From: Lachnospiraceae bacterium UBA6987
Lineage (GTDB): Bacteria > Bacillota > Clostridia > Lachnospirales > Lachnospiraceae
NCBI GenBank assembly: GCA_002449955.1
Contig: DJYD01000068.1
Span: forward strand, 24,780-56,131
Direction of reading: 5' to 3'
DNA length: 31,352 bases
Both the position numbers and the translations under genes were made by a program. This document shows positions 7,664 through 14,308 of the stretch, piece by piece (the stretch's first letter is position 1; every line of letters begins with the position of its first letter). Under the pieces are notes generated by a model. That model searched no databases. It had not been told where the DNA came from and saw only the letters and a list, made by a program, of their open reading frames with translations.

Positions 7664-7693
7664 AAAAAGGACTGTGATTTCACAGTCCTTTTT
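7664..7693. terminator. Bidirectional intrinsic terminator
   Basis: A perfect 14-bp inverted repeat with a 2-base centre runs from AAAAAGGACTGTGA to TCACAGTCCTTTTT. A and T runs flank the GC stem on both sides, so it can end the thioesterase transcript on the plus strand and the hydrogenase transcript on the minus strand. Confidence 0.95.
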
Positions 7694-7701
7694 GTATGCC
7701 G

Positions 7702-9447
7702 CTATTTCAGATCCGGATTTAACGGAACTTCCCATTCCGTGAGATCCGTATGCAGCAGATGATGTGATCTGTGTCCAAGCGGTTTTTCGAGGTATTCGCT
7801 GTACAGCGCCATCACGTCCGGATTCTCGTGGGAGAAGCGAAGATCGCTGTTTTTGTCCAGATTCCAGAGGATCTTTCCGCGGGTATCGGCCAGCTCCTCG
7901 CCTTCGTGGATCGGCTGTCCGCCGCCGCCCGAGCATCCGCCGGGACAGGCCATGATCTCGACGAAATCATATTCCACCTCGCCCTTTTTCACGGCTTCCA
8001 TTAACGCCCTGGTGTTGCCGAGGCCGCTTGCCACAGCCACGCGCACAGTACCAGCACCCGGCACCTCAAAGCAGGCCTCCTTCCAGCCCTTCATTCCGCG
8101 GACAGCGGTGAAGGCATCGGCTGGCGGGTTCTTGCCTGTAACCAGGAAATAGGCACTGCGGAGCGCAGCATCCATGACGCCGCCGGTCGCACCGAAGATC
8201 ACGGCTGCACCGGTTCCGCTGCCAAGCGGCGAATCAAAAGCGGTTTCCTCCAGATCCTTCACATTCACGTGGTAGCTCCGCAACAGGCGTCCCAGCTCGC
8301 GCGTGGTGATGACCACATCCACGTCCGGATCGCCGCAGGCATCCGTTAGATTCGGGATGTCCGCTTCGCTCTTTTTCGCCGTACAGGGCATCACGGAGAT
8401 AACGCGCATCTTATGCGGGTCCACACCGATCTTTTCCGCGAAATAGCTCTTCGCCACCGCGCCGAACATGGCCTGCGGTGATTTTGCTGTGGACAGATTC
8501 GTCGTGTACTCAGGGTACTGGGATTTCACGAAGCGTACCCAGCCGGGGCAGCAGGACGTGAACATCGGCCAGCGGTACTGATCTCTGTGCGTAAAGCGCT
8601 CGATGAACTCGCTGCCTTCCTCCATGATGGTCAGGTCTGCCGTGAAGTTGGTGTCAAAGACATAATCGAAACCGAGTGCGCGGAGTGCGGAAGTCATGCG
8701 GCCCACCGTAGCTTCTTCTCTTGTCAGGCCGAGTTGTTCCGCCCACGCGGTCCGGACAGCCGGCGCCACCTGGACTACGGTCGTGATCTCAGGATCTTCC
8801 AGCGCTGCCGTAACCCTTGCCGTGTCGTCGCGGATGGACAGAGCACCGGTCGGGCAATGCGTAATACACTGTCCGCAGAGCGCGCAGTCTGCCTCGGTGA
8901 ACAGGCGGTTCAGGCGGACGCCCACGGTCGTGCGCGAGCCGCTGCCCTTCACGTCCCAGACCTTTAACGTCTGGATCTTATCGCAGACCTCGATGCAGCG
9001 CATGCATTTGATGCACTTGCTCTCCTTGCGGATCAGGTAGCTGTTCTCCGGCCACTCATTCTTTTTAACATCCTTCTGGTAAGGATTGTCGATAATGTTC
9101 AGCTCCGAAGCAAGGTCCTGCAGCTGGCAGTTCTGGGAACGCACGCAGGTGGTGCAGTCGCCGTCATGCTGCGACAGGATCAGCTTCAGGTTCGTCTCTC
9201 TGGCTGTTCTGGCGCGCTGTGAATTCGTATGCACGACCATGCCCTCGGCAACCTTTTCGGTGCAGGATGGAACCAGGCGTTCAAAGCCCTCCACCTCGAC
9301 CACACAGATGCGGCAGGCAGAGATCTCATTGATGCCCTTCAGATAACAGAGAGTAGGGATGCGGATCCCGAGAGAAGCAGCCGCTTCCAGGATCGTGGAA
9401 TCTTCAGGGACAAGAGCGGCTCGTCCGTCGATCGTCAGTTTTACCAT
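7702..9447 (-). CDS. hydA: [FeFe]-hydrogenase, catalytic subunit (group A, multi-cluster)
   Basis: This 581-residue protein has the layout of CpI-type monomeric hydrogenases. An N-terminal [2Fe-2S] plant-type domain has Cys34, Cys45, Cys48 and Cys62; next is a His-Cys3 [4Fe-4S] site (His94, Cys98, Cys101, Cys107); then two ferredoxin clusters (CIKCMRCIEVC at 145-155, CALCGQCITHCPTG at 188-200). The H-cluster motifs are all intact: TSCCPGW (297-303), MPCTAKKSE (353-361) and MACPGGCSGGGGQP (499-512). It should catalyse 2H+ + 2e- to H2, or the reverse. Its start overlaps the stop of the upstream flavoprotein gene (ATGGTAA), so the two are made together. The HydE, HydF and HydG maturases are not in the window. 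The partner places it nearest the glutamate-synthase-linked A2 group. Confidence 0.96.
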   Translation of the reverse strand: MVKLTIDGRAALVPEDSTILEAAASLGIRIPTLCYLKGINEISACRICVVEVEGFERLVPSCTEKVAEGMVVHTNSQRARTARETNLKLILSQHDGDCTTCVRSQNCQLQDLASELNIIDNPYQKDVKKNEWPENSYLIRKESKCIKCMRCIEVCDKIQTLKVWDVKGSGSRTTVGVRLNRLFTEADCALCGQCITHCPTGALSIRDDTARVTAALEDPEITTVVQVAPAVRTAWAEQLGLTREEATVGRMTSALRALGFDYVFDTNFTADLTIMEEGSEFIERFTHRDQYRWPMFTSCCPGWVRFVKSQYPEYTTNLSTAKSPQAMFGAVAKSYFAEKIGVDPHKMRVISVMPCTAKKSEADIPNLTDACGDPDVDVVITTRELGRLLRSYHVNVKDLEETAFDSPLGSGTGAAVIFGATGGVMDAALRSAYFLVTGKNPPADAFTAVRGMKGWKEACFEVPGAGTVRVAVASGLGNTRALMEAVKKGEVEYDFVEIMACPGGCSGGGGQPIHEGEELADTRGKILWNLDKNSDLRFSHENPDVMALYSEYLEKPLGHRSHHLLHTDLTEWEVPLNPDLK

Positions 9448-11273
9448 TTCGTTTCTCTCCCTCCTCTGAAGTTGCCGAAGCCGAAGTAGTCACAGTGCAG
9501 GCAGCGTGAGGATTCGAGGTTCGCCTGCATGCAGGTCATATCATGTTCGATCGCCTCAAAATCCTTCTTTCTTTCACTCGCTTCGCGTTCCGTCAGATTT
9601 ACTCGGCCGCGCGGCACCACGCTGTTGATCCTCGGTGCGGGCAGGACCACATCCGCAGAAATCTCATGCTTAAAGCCAAGGAACTCGTCGATATTGGCGG
9701 CCGCCACCTTGCCGGCTGCAATCGCCCGGATAGCGGTGGCCGGCCCGGTCACGCAGTCTCCGCCGGCAAAAACCTTCTCATCATCCAAAGCCATGTCATC
9801 CCCGGCGTTGATGGATCCGTGCTTTACGGTGATGCCGGATTCTTCGAAGTGGCGGGATTCAATGCCCTGTCCAACAGCCACGATGATCAGATCTGCAGGG
9901 ATGCGCACTTCAGGCATATCCGAAGGAGCCGGTGAAGGCCTCCCACCCCGGTCAAAGGCGCCGGCAACCTGAGGCTTCACCCAAAGCGCAGCGGCATTGC
10001 CTTCTTCGTTCGCTTCGATGCGTACAGGCGCCATCATGGTCATTAACTCGACGCCCTCGGCAAGCGCTCCTTCCACTTCTTCAGGCAGAGCCGTCATGTC
10101 GGCCTGACGGCGGCGGTACACGCAGGTGACCTTCTCCGCCCCCAGACGGACGGCTGAGCGGTTCACGTCCATGGCCACATTGCCGCCGCCGATAACCACG
10201 ACCTTTTTCCCGCTGAAATCAGGCATCTGATAGTCGCCGATCCGGCGGAGCATCTCCACGGCGGAAATCACCTGGCCGCTCTCCTCACCGGGAAGGCCGA
10301 CCTTGCGGTCCGCCTGCGCACCGATTGCAATATACACCGCATCATAGTCACGCCGGATCTGCTCCATAGTGACGTCCTTTCCGATATCGATATCGGTGTG
10401 GACCTCAATGCCTGTGGAGAGGATGGAGGCGATCTCGGCGTCCAGCTTTTCCCTCGGGAAGCGGTAGCTCGGAATGCCGTAGCGAAGCATGCCGCCCAGC
10501 TGTTTTCGTTTCTCGTAAACGGTGACCGCATGGCCCATCAGGCGCAGGTAATATGCCGCAGACAGCCCGCTCGGGCCCCCACCGATGACCGCGATCTTTT
10601 TGCCGGTCGCCTCCGCGCACGGCGGATTCGGCACGTCTCCCGCCTCAGTAACGGCAAACTTTTTCAGGCCCCGGATGTTGAGCGGGTCATCGATCATGCT
10701 GCGGCGGCAGCGGCTCTCGCAGGGATGCTCGCAGATGTAGGCACAGGCCGTCGGGAAGGGATTGTCCTTGCGGATCAGACGCACGGCATCTGCGGGACGG
10801 CCGTCTGCAATCAGGGAAATATAGCCCGGCACGTCCACGCCGGCAGGACATAGCGTGATGCACGGGACCGAATTGCGGTGGGATGCCAGGCACTGATGAT
10901 GCAGGATGTGTTCCCGGAAGTCATCTTCAAAGCCCGCCATACCGTTCAGGACAAGCGTCGCGGCATTGAAGCCGATCGCACAGTCTGCACTGTCGGCAAT
11001 GTCCCGCGCCGTTGCCTTGATCTGCTTTAAGGTTTCCATGGTCGCTTCTCCGTCCAGCACGCGCCGCAGCAGTGCGGACAGCTGTCCGAGCCCGATCCGG
11101 CACGGCGTACATTTGCCGCAGGACTGGGCATGGCACAGGTTCAGAAAGCTTAAGGTAATGTCGATGGGACACAGACCGGAAGGGCTCGCCGCGATCCGGC
11201 GTTCCATTCCCGCATACATGTTGTCCACGAGCTCCTGAGCCTGGCTTCTCGTTCTGATTTTCAGTCTGCTCAT
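9441..11273 (-). CDS. GltD-like NAD(P)-binding flavoprotein with NuoF-type Fe-S domain, hydrogenase partner
   Basis: The 610-residue protein joins two modules. Residues 1-125 resemble the C-terminal [4Fe-4S] domain of NuoF/HydB (SCGKCTPCRIG, Cys52/55/58, with Cys98 downstream), but the FMN/NADH-binding part of NuoF is absent. Residues 130-540 resemble the glutamate synthase small subunit: clustered Cys (138, 142, 177, 181, 185, 189), an FAD loop GGGPSGLSAAYYL at 231-243, a nucleotide loop GGGNVAMD at 362-369, and GDCVTGPATAIRAIAAG at 505-521. A Cys-rich tail (CLHCDYFGFG) ends it. It probably passes electrons between NAD(P)H and the overlapping HydA. No GltB is present, so glutamate synthesis itself is unlikely. 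GAGG lies 7 nt before the start. Confidence 0.88.
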   Translation of the reverse strand: MSRLKIRTRSQAQELVDNMYAGMERRIAASPSGLCPIDITLSFLNLCHAQSCGKCTPCRIGLGQLSALLRRVLDGEATMETLKQIKATARDIADSADCAIGFNAATLVLNGMAGFEDDFREHILHHQCLASHRNSVPCITLCPAGVDVPGYISLIADGRPADAVRLIRKDNPFPTACAYICEHPCESRCRRSMIDDPLNIRGLKKFAVTEAGDVPNPPCAEATGKKIAVIGGGPSGLSAAYYLRLMGHAVTVYEKRKQLGGMLRYGIPSYRFPREKLDAEIASILSTGIEVHTDIDIGKDVTMEQIRRDYDAVYIAIGAQADRKVGLPGEESGQVISAVEMLRRIGDYQMPDFSGKKVVVIGGGNVAMDVNRSAVRLGAEKVTCVYRRRQADMTALPEEVEGALAEGVELMTMMAPVRIEANEEGNAAALWVKPQVAGAFDRGGRPSPAPSDMPEVRIPADLIIVAVGQGIESRHFEESGITVKHGSINAGDDMALDDEKVFAGGDCVTGPATAIRAIAAGKVAAANIDEFLGFKHEISADVVLPAPRINSVVPRGRVNLTEREASERKKDFEAIEHDMTCMQANLESSRCLHCDYFGFGNFRGGRETKW

Positions 11274-11334
11274 AGTCGTTCCTCTTTTATTGTATTGTTA
11301 TTGCACTGCATTTGCCTGTTCGGTCTTTACAATG

Positions 11335-11363
11335 ATTATAAGTTTCACTAAAATAAAAGACAA
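11335..11363 (-). promoter_or_regulatory. Promoter of the hydrogenase operon
   Basis: On the minus strand TTGTCT (11358-11363) and consensus TATAAT (11335-11340) are spaced by 17 bases, about 60 bases before the flavoprotein start. The palindrome at 11373-11388 lies just upstream of the -35. Confidence 0.75.
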
Positions 11364-11372
11364 CAAACAAAA

Positions 11373-11388
11373 TCCGACATTTGTCGGA
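11373..11388. promoter_or_regulatory. Palindrome TCCGACA-TT-TGTCGGA, candidate TetR-family operator
   Basis: Perfect 7-bp arms with a 2-base centre lie between the divergent hydrogenase promoter and the TetR-type gene, 21 bases before the latter's start. Position and symmetry fit an autoregulatory operator that also controls the hydrogenase promoter. Confidence 0.6.
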
Positions 11389-11409
11389 ATTCTTTGAAGG
11401 AGGACGCCA

Positions 11410-11961
11410 TTGGACAGAAGAAATGCAAGAGCCATGCGCAGCAAAGCGGCACTGAAGAAAGCGTTTCTGGAACTATTTCAGACAAAGGAGCCGGAAGAGA
11501 TTTCTGTCTCGCTTCTCTGTCAGCAGGCACACGTCAACCGCTCCACCTTTTACGCACACTATAATTACCGAGATCAGTTAGTTAAAGAGGTCCTGTGGGA
11601 GAGTGTCCAGGAGGCCTTTGCCGGAAGAGCACATCAGTGGAGCCTGCCGCTTGAAAACGGCGGCGTTCAGCGCCGCTTTATCCGGGATTACCTCCAGCGC
11701 TTTCTGAATGACCCGACCATACGCCGTTTCTGCACCTGCAGGGAGCGGGGCAATTATCTTCCCCTGCTGATCCGTGCGCATGTTGATCTGACCTTAGGGG
11801 AATCCGGTGATCCGGTGAAGTATTATAAGGCGTTTTTCCATAATGCCGGCGTCCTGAATCTCCTTCTGGAATGCCTCAACAGCAAGACCGTCATATCGCT
11901 GAACGAACTTGTCGAAATCATTCATACCTATTCCAAGGTCATGTATGCTGAACAGTCCTGA
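11410..11961 (+). CDS. TetR/AcrR-family regulator, probable controller of the hydrogenase operon
   Basis: This 183-residue protein begins with a TetR-type helix-turn-helix: ALKKAFLELFQTKEPEEISV leads into SLLCQQAHVNRSTFYAHYNYRDQL, the family recognition helix signature. The rest is an all-helical ligand and dimer domain with several Cys (for example FCTCRERG) that might sense redox state. The start is a TTG at 11410, chosen because GGAGG precedes it by 6 nt; the first in-frame ATGs further in would cut the HTH. It is divergent from the hydrogenase operon with a palindrome between them, which suggests local control. Ligand unknown; the DHA-type TetR branch (TetR/AcrR with C-terminal helical domain) is the closest by eye. 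Confidence 0.85.
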   Translation: MDRRNARAMRSKAALKKAFLELFQTKEPEEISVSLLCQQAHVNRSTFYAHYNYRDQLVKEVLWESVQEAFAGRAHQWSLPLENGGVQRRFIRDYLQRFLNDPTIRRFCTCRERGNYLPLLIRAHVDLTLGESGDPVKYYKAFFHNAGVLNLLLECLNSKTVISLNELVEIIHTYSKVMYAEQS

Positions 11962-11998
11962 AAAGGCCTGTGTGCCGCAAAAAATCTTTAAAAAAGGC

Positions 11999-12027
11999 TT
12001 GACGCCGTTTTTTATGTTTGATAAAAT
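11999..12027 (+). promoter_or_regulatory. Promoter of the ohrR-gpx operon
   Basis: TTGACG (11999-12004) and TAAAAT (12022-12027) are spaced by 17 bases. The -10 box lies inside the OhrR-like operator. Confidence 0.75.
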
Positions 12028-12036
12028 ATAATTGTA
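12022..12036. promoter_or_regulatory. OhrR-like operator overlapping the -10 box
   Basis: TAAAATATAATTGTA matches 12 of 15 positions of the Bacillus subtilis OhrR box TACAATTAAATTGTA as I recall it, with the right half AATTGTA intact. It is followed by TCAAA, mirroring TTTGA on the left, so a longer imperfect symmetry exists. Confidence 0.55.
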
Positions 12037-12061
12037 TCAAATATGAAAGGAGAAGTATCCT

Positions 12062-12532
12062 GTGGACTACGATTATCGCGAAGCGATGAAGCTCTCCAAC
12101 CAGCTGTGTTTCCCGCTTTATGCCGCAGCAAGGAATGTCATCAACCTCTATACGCCTTTGCTAAAGCCCTTAGGTCTGACATATACGCAGTATATTGTCC
12201 TGCTTGCCCTGTGGGAACATGACAAAGTCCCTGTCGGCGAGCTTTGCAGCAGGCTGATGCTGGACAACGGGACACTGTCTCCTCTTCTGAAAAAAATGCA
12301 GCAGGCAGGCCTGGTACGCAAAGATCGTGACAGGGATGACGACCGGGTCGTCGTGATCTCGCTCACCGAAGAAGGCCGCGCGCTGCAGGAACAGGCAAAG
12401 GATGTCCCCGCCGAAGTCGCCGGATGCATTAAACTGCCGCCGGAAAAGGCGTTTGCACTGCGGGCTTTGCTGGACGAACTCTTAAGCAACAAGCCAGAAA
12501 AAGCCAAGAATACGAAAGGAGCACAAGTATGA
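12062..12532 (+). CDS. ohrR: MarR-family organic-peroxide sensor (OhrR-like)
   Basis: This 156-residue winged-helix protein has the OhrR N-terminal signature LSNQLCFPLYAAARNVI, with the redox Cys at position 16 (position 15 in B. subtilis OhrR). The tyrosines that contact the cysteine are in YTPLLKPLGLTYTQYIVLLALWE, and the wing reads DRDDDRVVVISLTEEG. In the family, peroxide oxidation of this Cys releases the repressor from DNA. It begins with GTG at 12062, preceded by AGGAG. An OhrR-type box overlaps its own promoter, so it is probably autoregulated. It overlaps the glutathione peroxidase gene by ATGA, so the usual OhrR partner Ohr is replaced here by a Gpx. Confidence 0.88.
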   Translation: MDYDYREAMKLSNQLCFPLYAAARNVINLYTPLLKPLGLTYTQYIVLLALWEHDKVPVGELCSRLMLDNGTLSPLLKKMQQAGLVRKDRDRDDDRVVVISLTEEGRALQEQAKDVPAEVAGCIKLPPEKAFALRALLDELLSNKPEKAKNTKGAQV

Positions 12533-13074
12533 GCACAGTTTATGATTTCACCGTAAAAGACAGACAGGGACACGACGTCAGCCTGTCCGATTATCAGGGC
12601 AAGGTCCTGCTGATCGTGAACACCGCCACCGGCTGCGGCTTCACTCCGCACTATGAACCCCTGGAAGCCATGTATAAGGAAATGAAGGATCAGGGCTTCG
12701 AGATTCTGGACTTCCCCTGCAATCAGTTTGCAGGCCAGGCTCCCGGCAGCGATGATGAGATCCATGAGTTCTGCACGCTTAAGTTCGGGACGGAATTCCC
12801 TCAGTTCAAAAAGATCGATGTGAACGGCGAAACTGCTGAGCCGCTGTTTGCCTATCTTGCCACCGAAAAGCCTTTCACCGGATTCGGCAAGGGTCTGAAG
12901 TTTGCCGCGATGAACAAGTTTTCCGAGATGAACAACAAGAAATTCGGCGACAAGGCCTATATCAAATGGAATTTCACCAAGTTCCTGATCGACCGCGAAG
13001 GAAAGGTCGTGGCCCGTTTCGAACCCACCGTTGATATGAAGGAAGTTAAAGCTGCGGTTCAGGCCGCTCTGTAA
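12529..13074 (+). CDS. Glutathione peroxidase-family peroxidase (Cys type)
   Basis: The 181-residue thioredoxin-fold protein carries the Gpx tetrad: peroxidatic Cys36 in NTATGCGFTPHYE (encoded by TGC, so not selenocysteine), Gln66 in FPCNQFAGQ, and Trp147/Asn148 in IKWNFTKFL. Bacterial Cys-Gpx enzymes usually take electrons from thioredoxin rather than glutathione and reduce organic and lipid hydroperoxides in the cytoplasm. It is coupled by ATGA to ohrR, so it is expected to be induced by organic peroxides. A strict anaerobe would use it during brief oxygen exposure. Confidence 0.95.
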   Translation: MSTVYDFTVKDRQGHDVSLSDYQGKVLLIVNTATGCGFTPHYEPLEAMYKEMKDQGFEILDFPCNQFAGQAPGSDDEIHEFCTLKFGTEFPQFKKIDVNGETAEPLFAYLATEKPFTGFGKGLKFAAMNKFSEMNNKKFGDKAYIKWNFTKFLIDREGKVVARFEPTVDMKEVKAAVQAAL

Positions 13075-13103
13075 AAATCCCATATCCGAGGCAATCATTC
13101 ATA

Positions 13104-14246
13104 ATGAACAATAACAACCAAATGGAAGCGATAAGCAATTCCCGCGAAAAAACAATTGTCAAAACCAGTATTATCGGGATCATCGCCAATGTCTTCCTTG
13201 CCGGCTTCAAGGCTGTGATCGGCCTGTTAACCAACTCCATAGCCATCGTACTCGACGCAGTCAACAACATTTCTGATGCGGGCAGCTCCCTCATCACGAT
13301 CATCGGAACCAAGCTTGCCGGCAGGGAACCGGACAAGAAGCATCCCTTCGGCTACGGACGCATCGAGTACTTAAGCGCCATGATCATTTCGGTGATCGTG
13401 CTGTATGCCGGCATCACCTCCTTTGTGGAGTCTGTGAAACAAATCATTCATCCCGAGACACCGGAATATAACACCGTATCCCTGATCATTGTCGCGGTAG
13501 CCGTGGTCGTCAAGATCCTGCTCGGCCGCTATGTGAAAGCCGTAGGCAAGAAGGTCAATTCGGATTCCCTGATCAACAGCGGTGAAGATGCCACCCTGGA
13601 CTCTGTCATCTCCGCCTCCACGCTGGTGGCTGCCGGCATTTTCCTGATCTTCGGGCTGTCCCTCGAGGCCTGGCTTGGCGCGTTGATTTCCCTGGTCATC
13701 ATCAAATCCGGCATCGAAATGCTGAAGGATACGATTTCTCAGATCCTGGGAGAAAAGAACGATCCGGAGCTTGCCAAAAACATCAAGAAAACGGTGATTG
13801 GCTTTCCGGAAGTCCAGGGCGCCTACGACCTCGTACTGAACAACTATGGTCCCGATACCTGGAACGGGTCCATCCATATCGAGGTTCCGGACACCTATTC
13901 TGCCGACCAGCTGGACCTGCTGATCCGCAATATCCAGATGGCGGTCTACAAACAACACCAGGTCATCCTGACTGCCATCGGTGTGTACTCGGTCAACACG
14001 AAAGATGAAGAAGTGATCGCCATGCACAGAAAGGTGCGCGAGATCGTCTTCTCCCATCCGCATGTGAAGCAGATGCACGGCTTCTACCTGATCAAGGATA
14101 AAAAGGCGCTTCGCTTTGACCTTGTGATCAGCTTTGACGCCGAAGACCGCAAGGCGGTCTATGCCGCCGCTGTAAGCGACGTGCAGAAAGCCTTCCCGGG
14201 CTACACGCTCCAGACAACCATGGACACCGATTTCGCGGAAGAATAG
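13104..14246 (+). CDS. Cation diffusion facilitator (CDF) metal transporter
   Basis: The 380-residue protein has about six transmembrane segments followed by a cytoplasmic ferredoxin-like domain from about residue 215. Helix 2 holds the first metal site in VLDAVNNISDAGSSLI. In helix 5 the usual HxxxD is not visible at the expected place: the stretch reads LINSGEDATLDSVISAS, as in a common Firmicutes branch annotated only as cation transporter. The C-terminal domain contains the HVKQMHGFYLIKDKKALRFD stretch with possible metal-binding His. It should export Zn, Mn or Fe from the cytoplasm. It lies 29 bases after gpx and probably in the same operon; the Shine-Dalgarno is weak (GAGG at 12 nt), which supports dependence on upstream translation. 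Confidence 0.92.
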   Translation: MNNNNQMEAISNSREKTIVKTSIIGIIANVFLAGFKAVIGLLTNSIAIVLDAVNNISDAGSSLITIIGTKLAGREPDKKHPFGYGRIEYLSAMIISVIVLYAGITSFVESVKQIIHPETPEYNTVSLIIVAVAVVVKILLGRYVKAVGKKVNSDSLINSGEDATLDSVISASTLVAAGIFLIFGLSLEAWLGALISLVIIKSGIEMLKDTISQILGEKNDPELAKNIKKTVIGFPEVQGAYDLVLNNYGPDTWNGSIHIEVPDTYSADQLDLLIRNIQMAVYKQHQVILTAIGVYSVNTKDEEVIAMHRKVREIVFSHPHVKQMHGFYLIKDKKALRFDLVISFDAEDRKAVYAAAVSDVQKAFPGYTLQTTMDTDFAEE

Positions 14247-14297
14247 AAGAGAGGCGGCTGCTTCCCTGCTCAGGCAGGGGGCAGCCGCCTCTCTTTT
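14247..14297 (+). terminator. Long intrinsic terminator after the CDF gene
   Basis: A 15-bp GC-rich stem starting directly after the CDF stop (AAGAGAGGCGGCTGC and its complement) encloses a second stem CCCTGC/GCAGGG and ends in TTTT. It lies between convergent genes; on the minus strand the U-tract is poor, so it may only partly stop the NRPS operon. Confidence 0.88.
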
Positions 14298-14308
14298 GGA
14301 ATGAAGGC

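Noticed and set aside
11977..12016. Possible TetR-gene terminator AAAAAAGGC-TTGAC-GCCGTTTTTT
   Set aside because: The GC stem is only three base pairs and the loop is the -35 box of the ohrR promoter, so a functional terminator is doubtful.
12529..13074. Selenocysteine at the Gpx active site
   Set aside because: The codon at residue 36 is TGC, not TGA, and no SECIS-like hairpin is needed.
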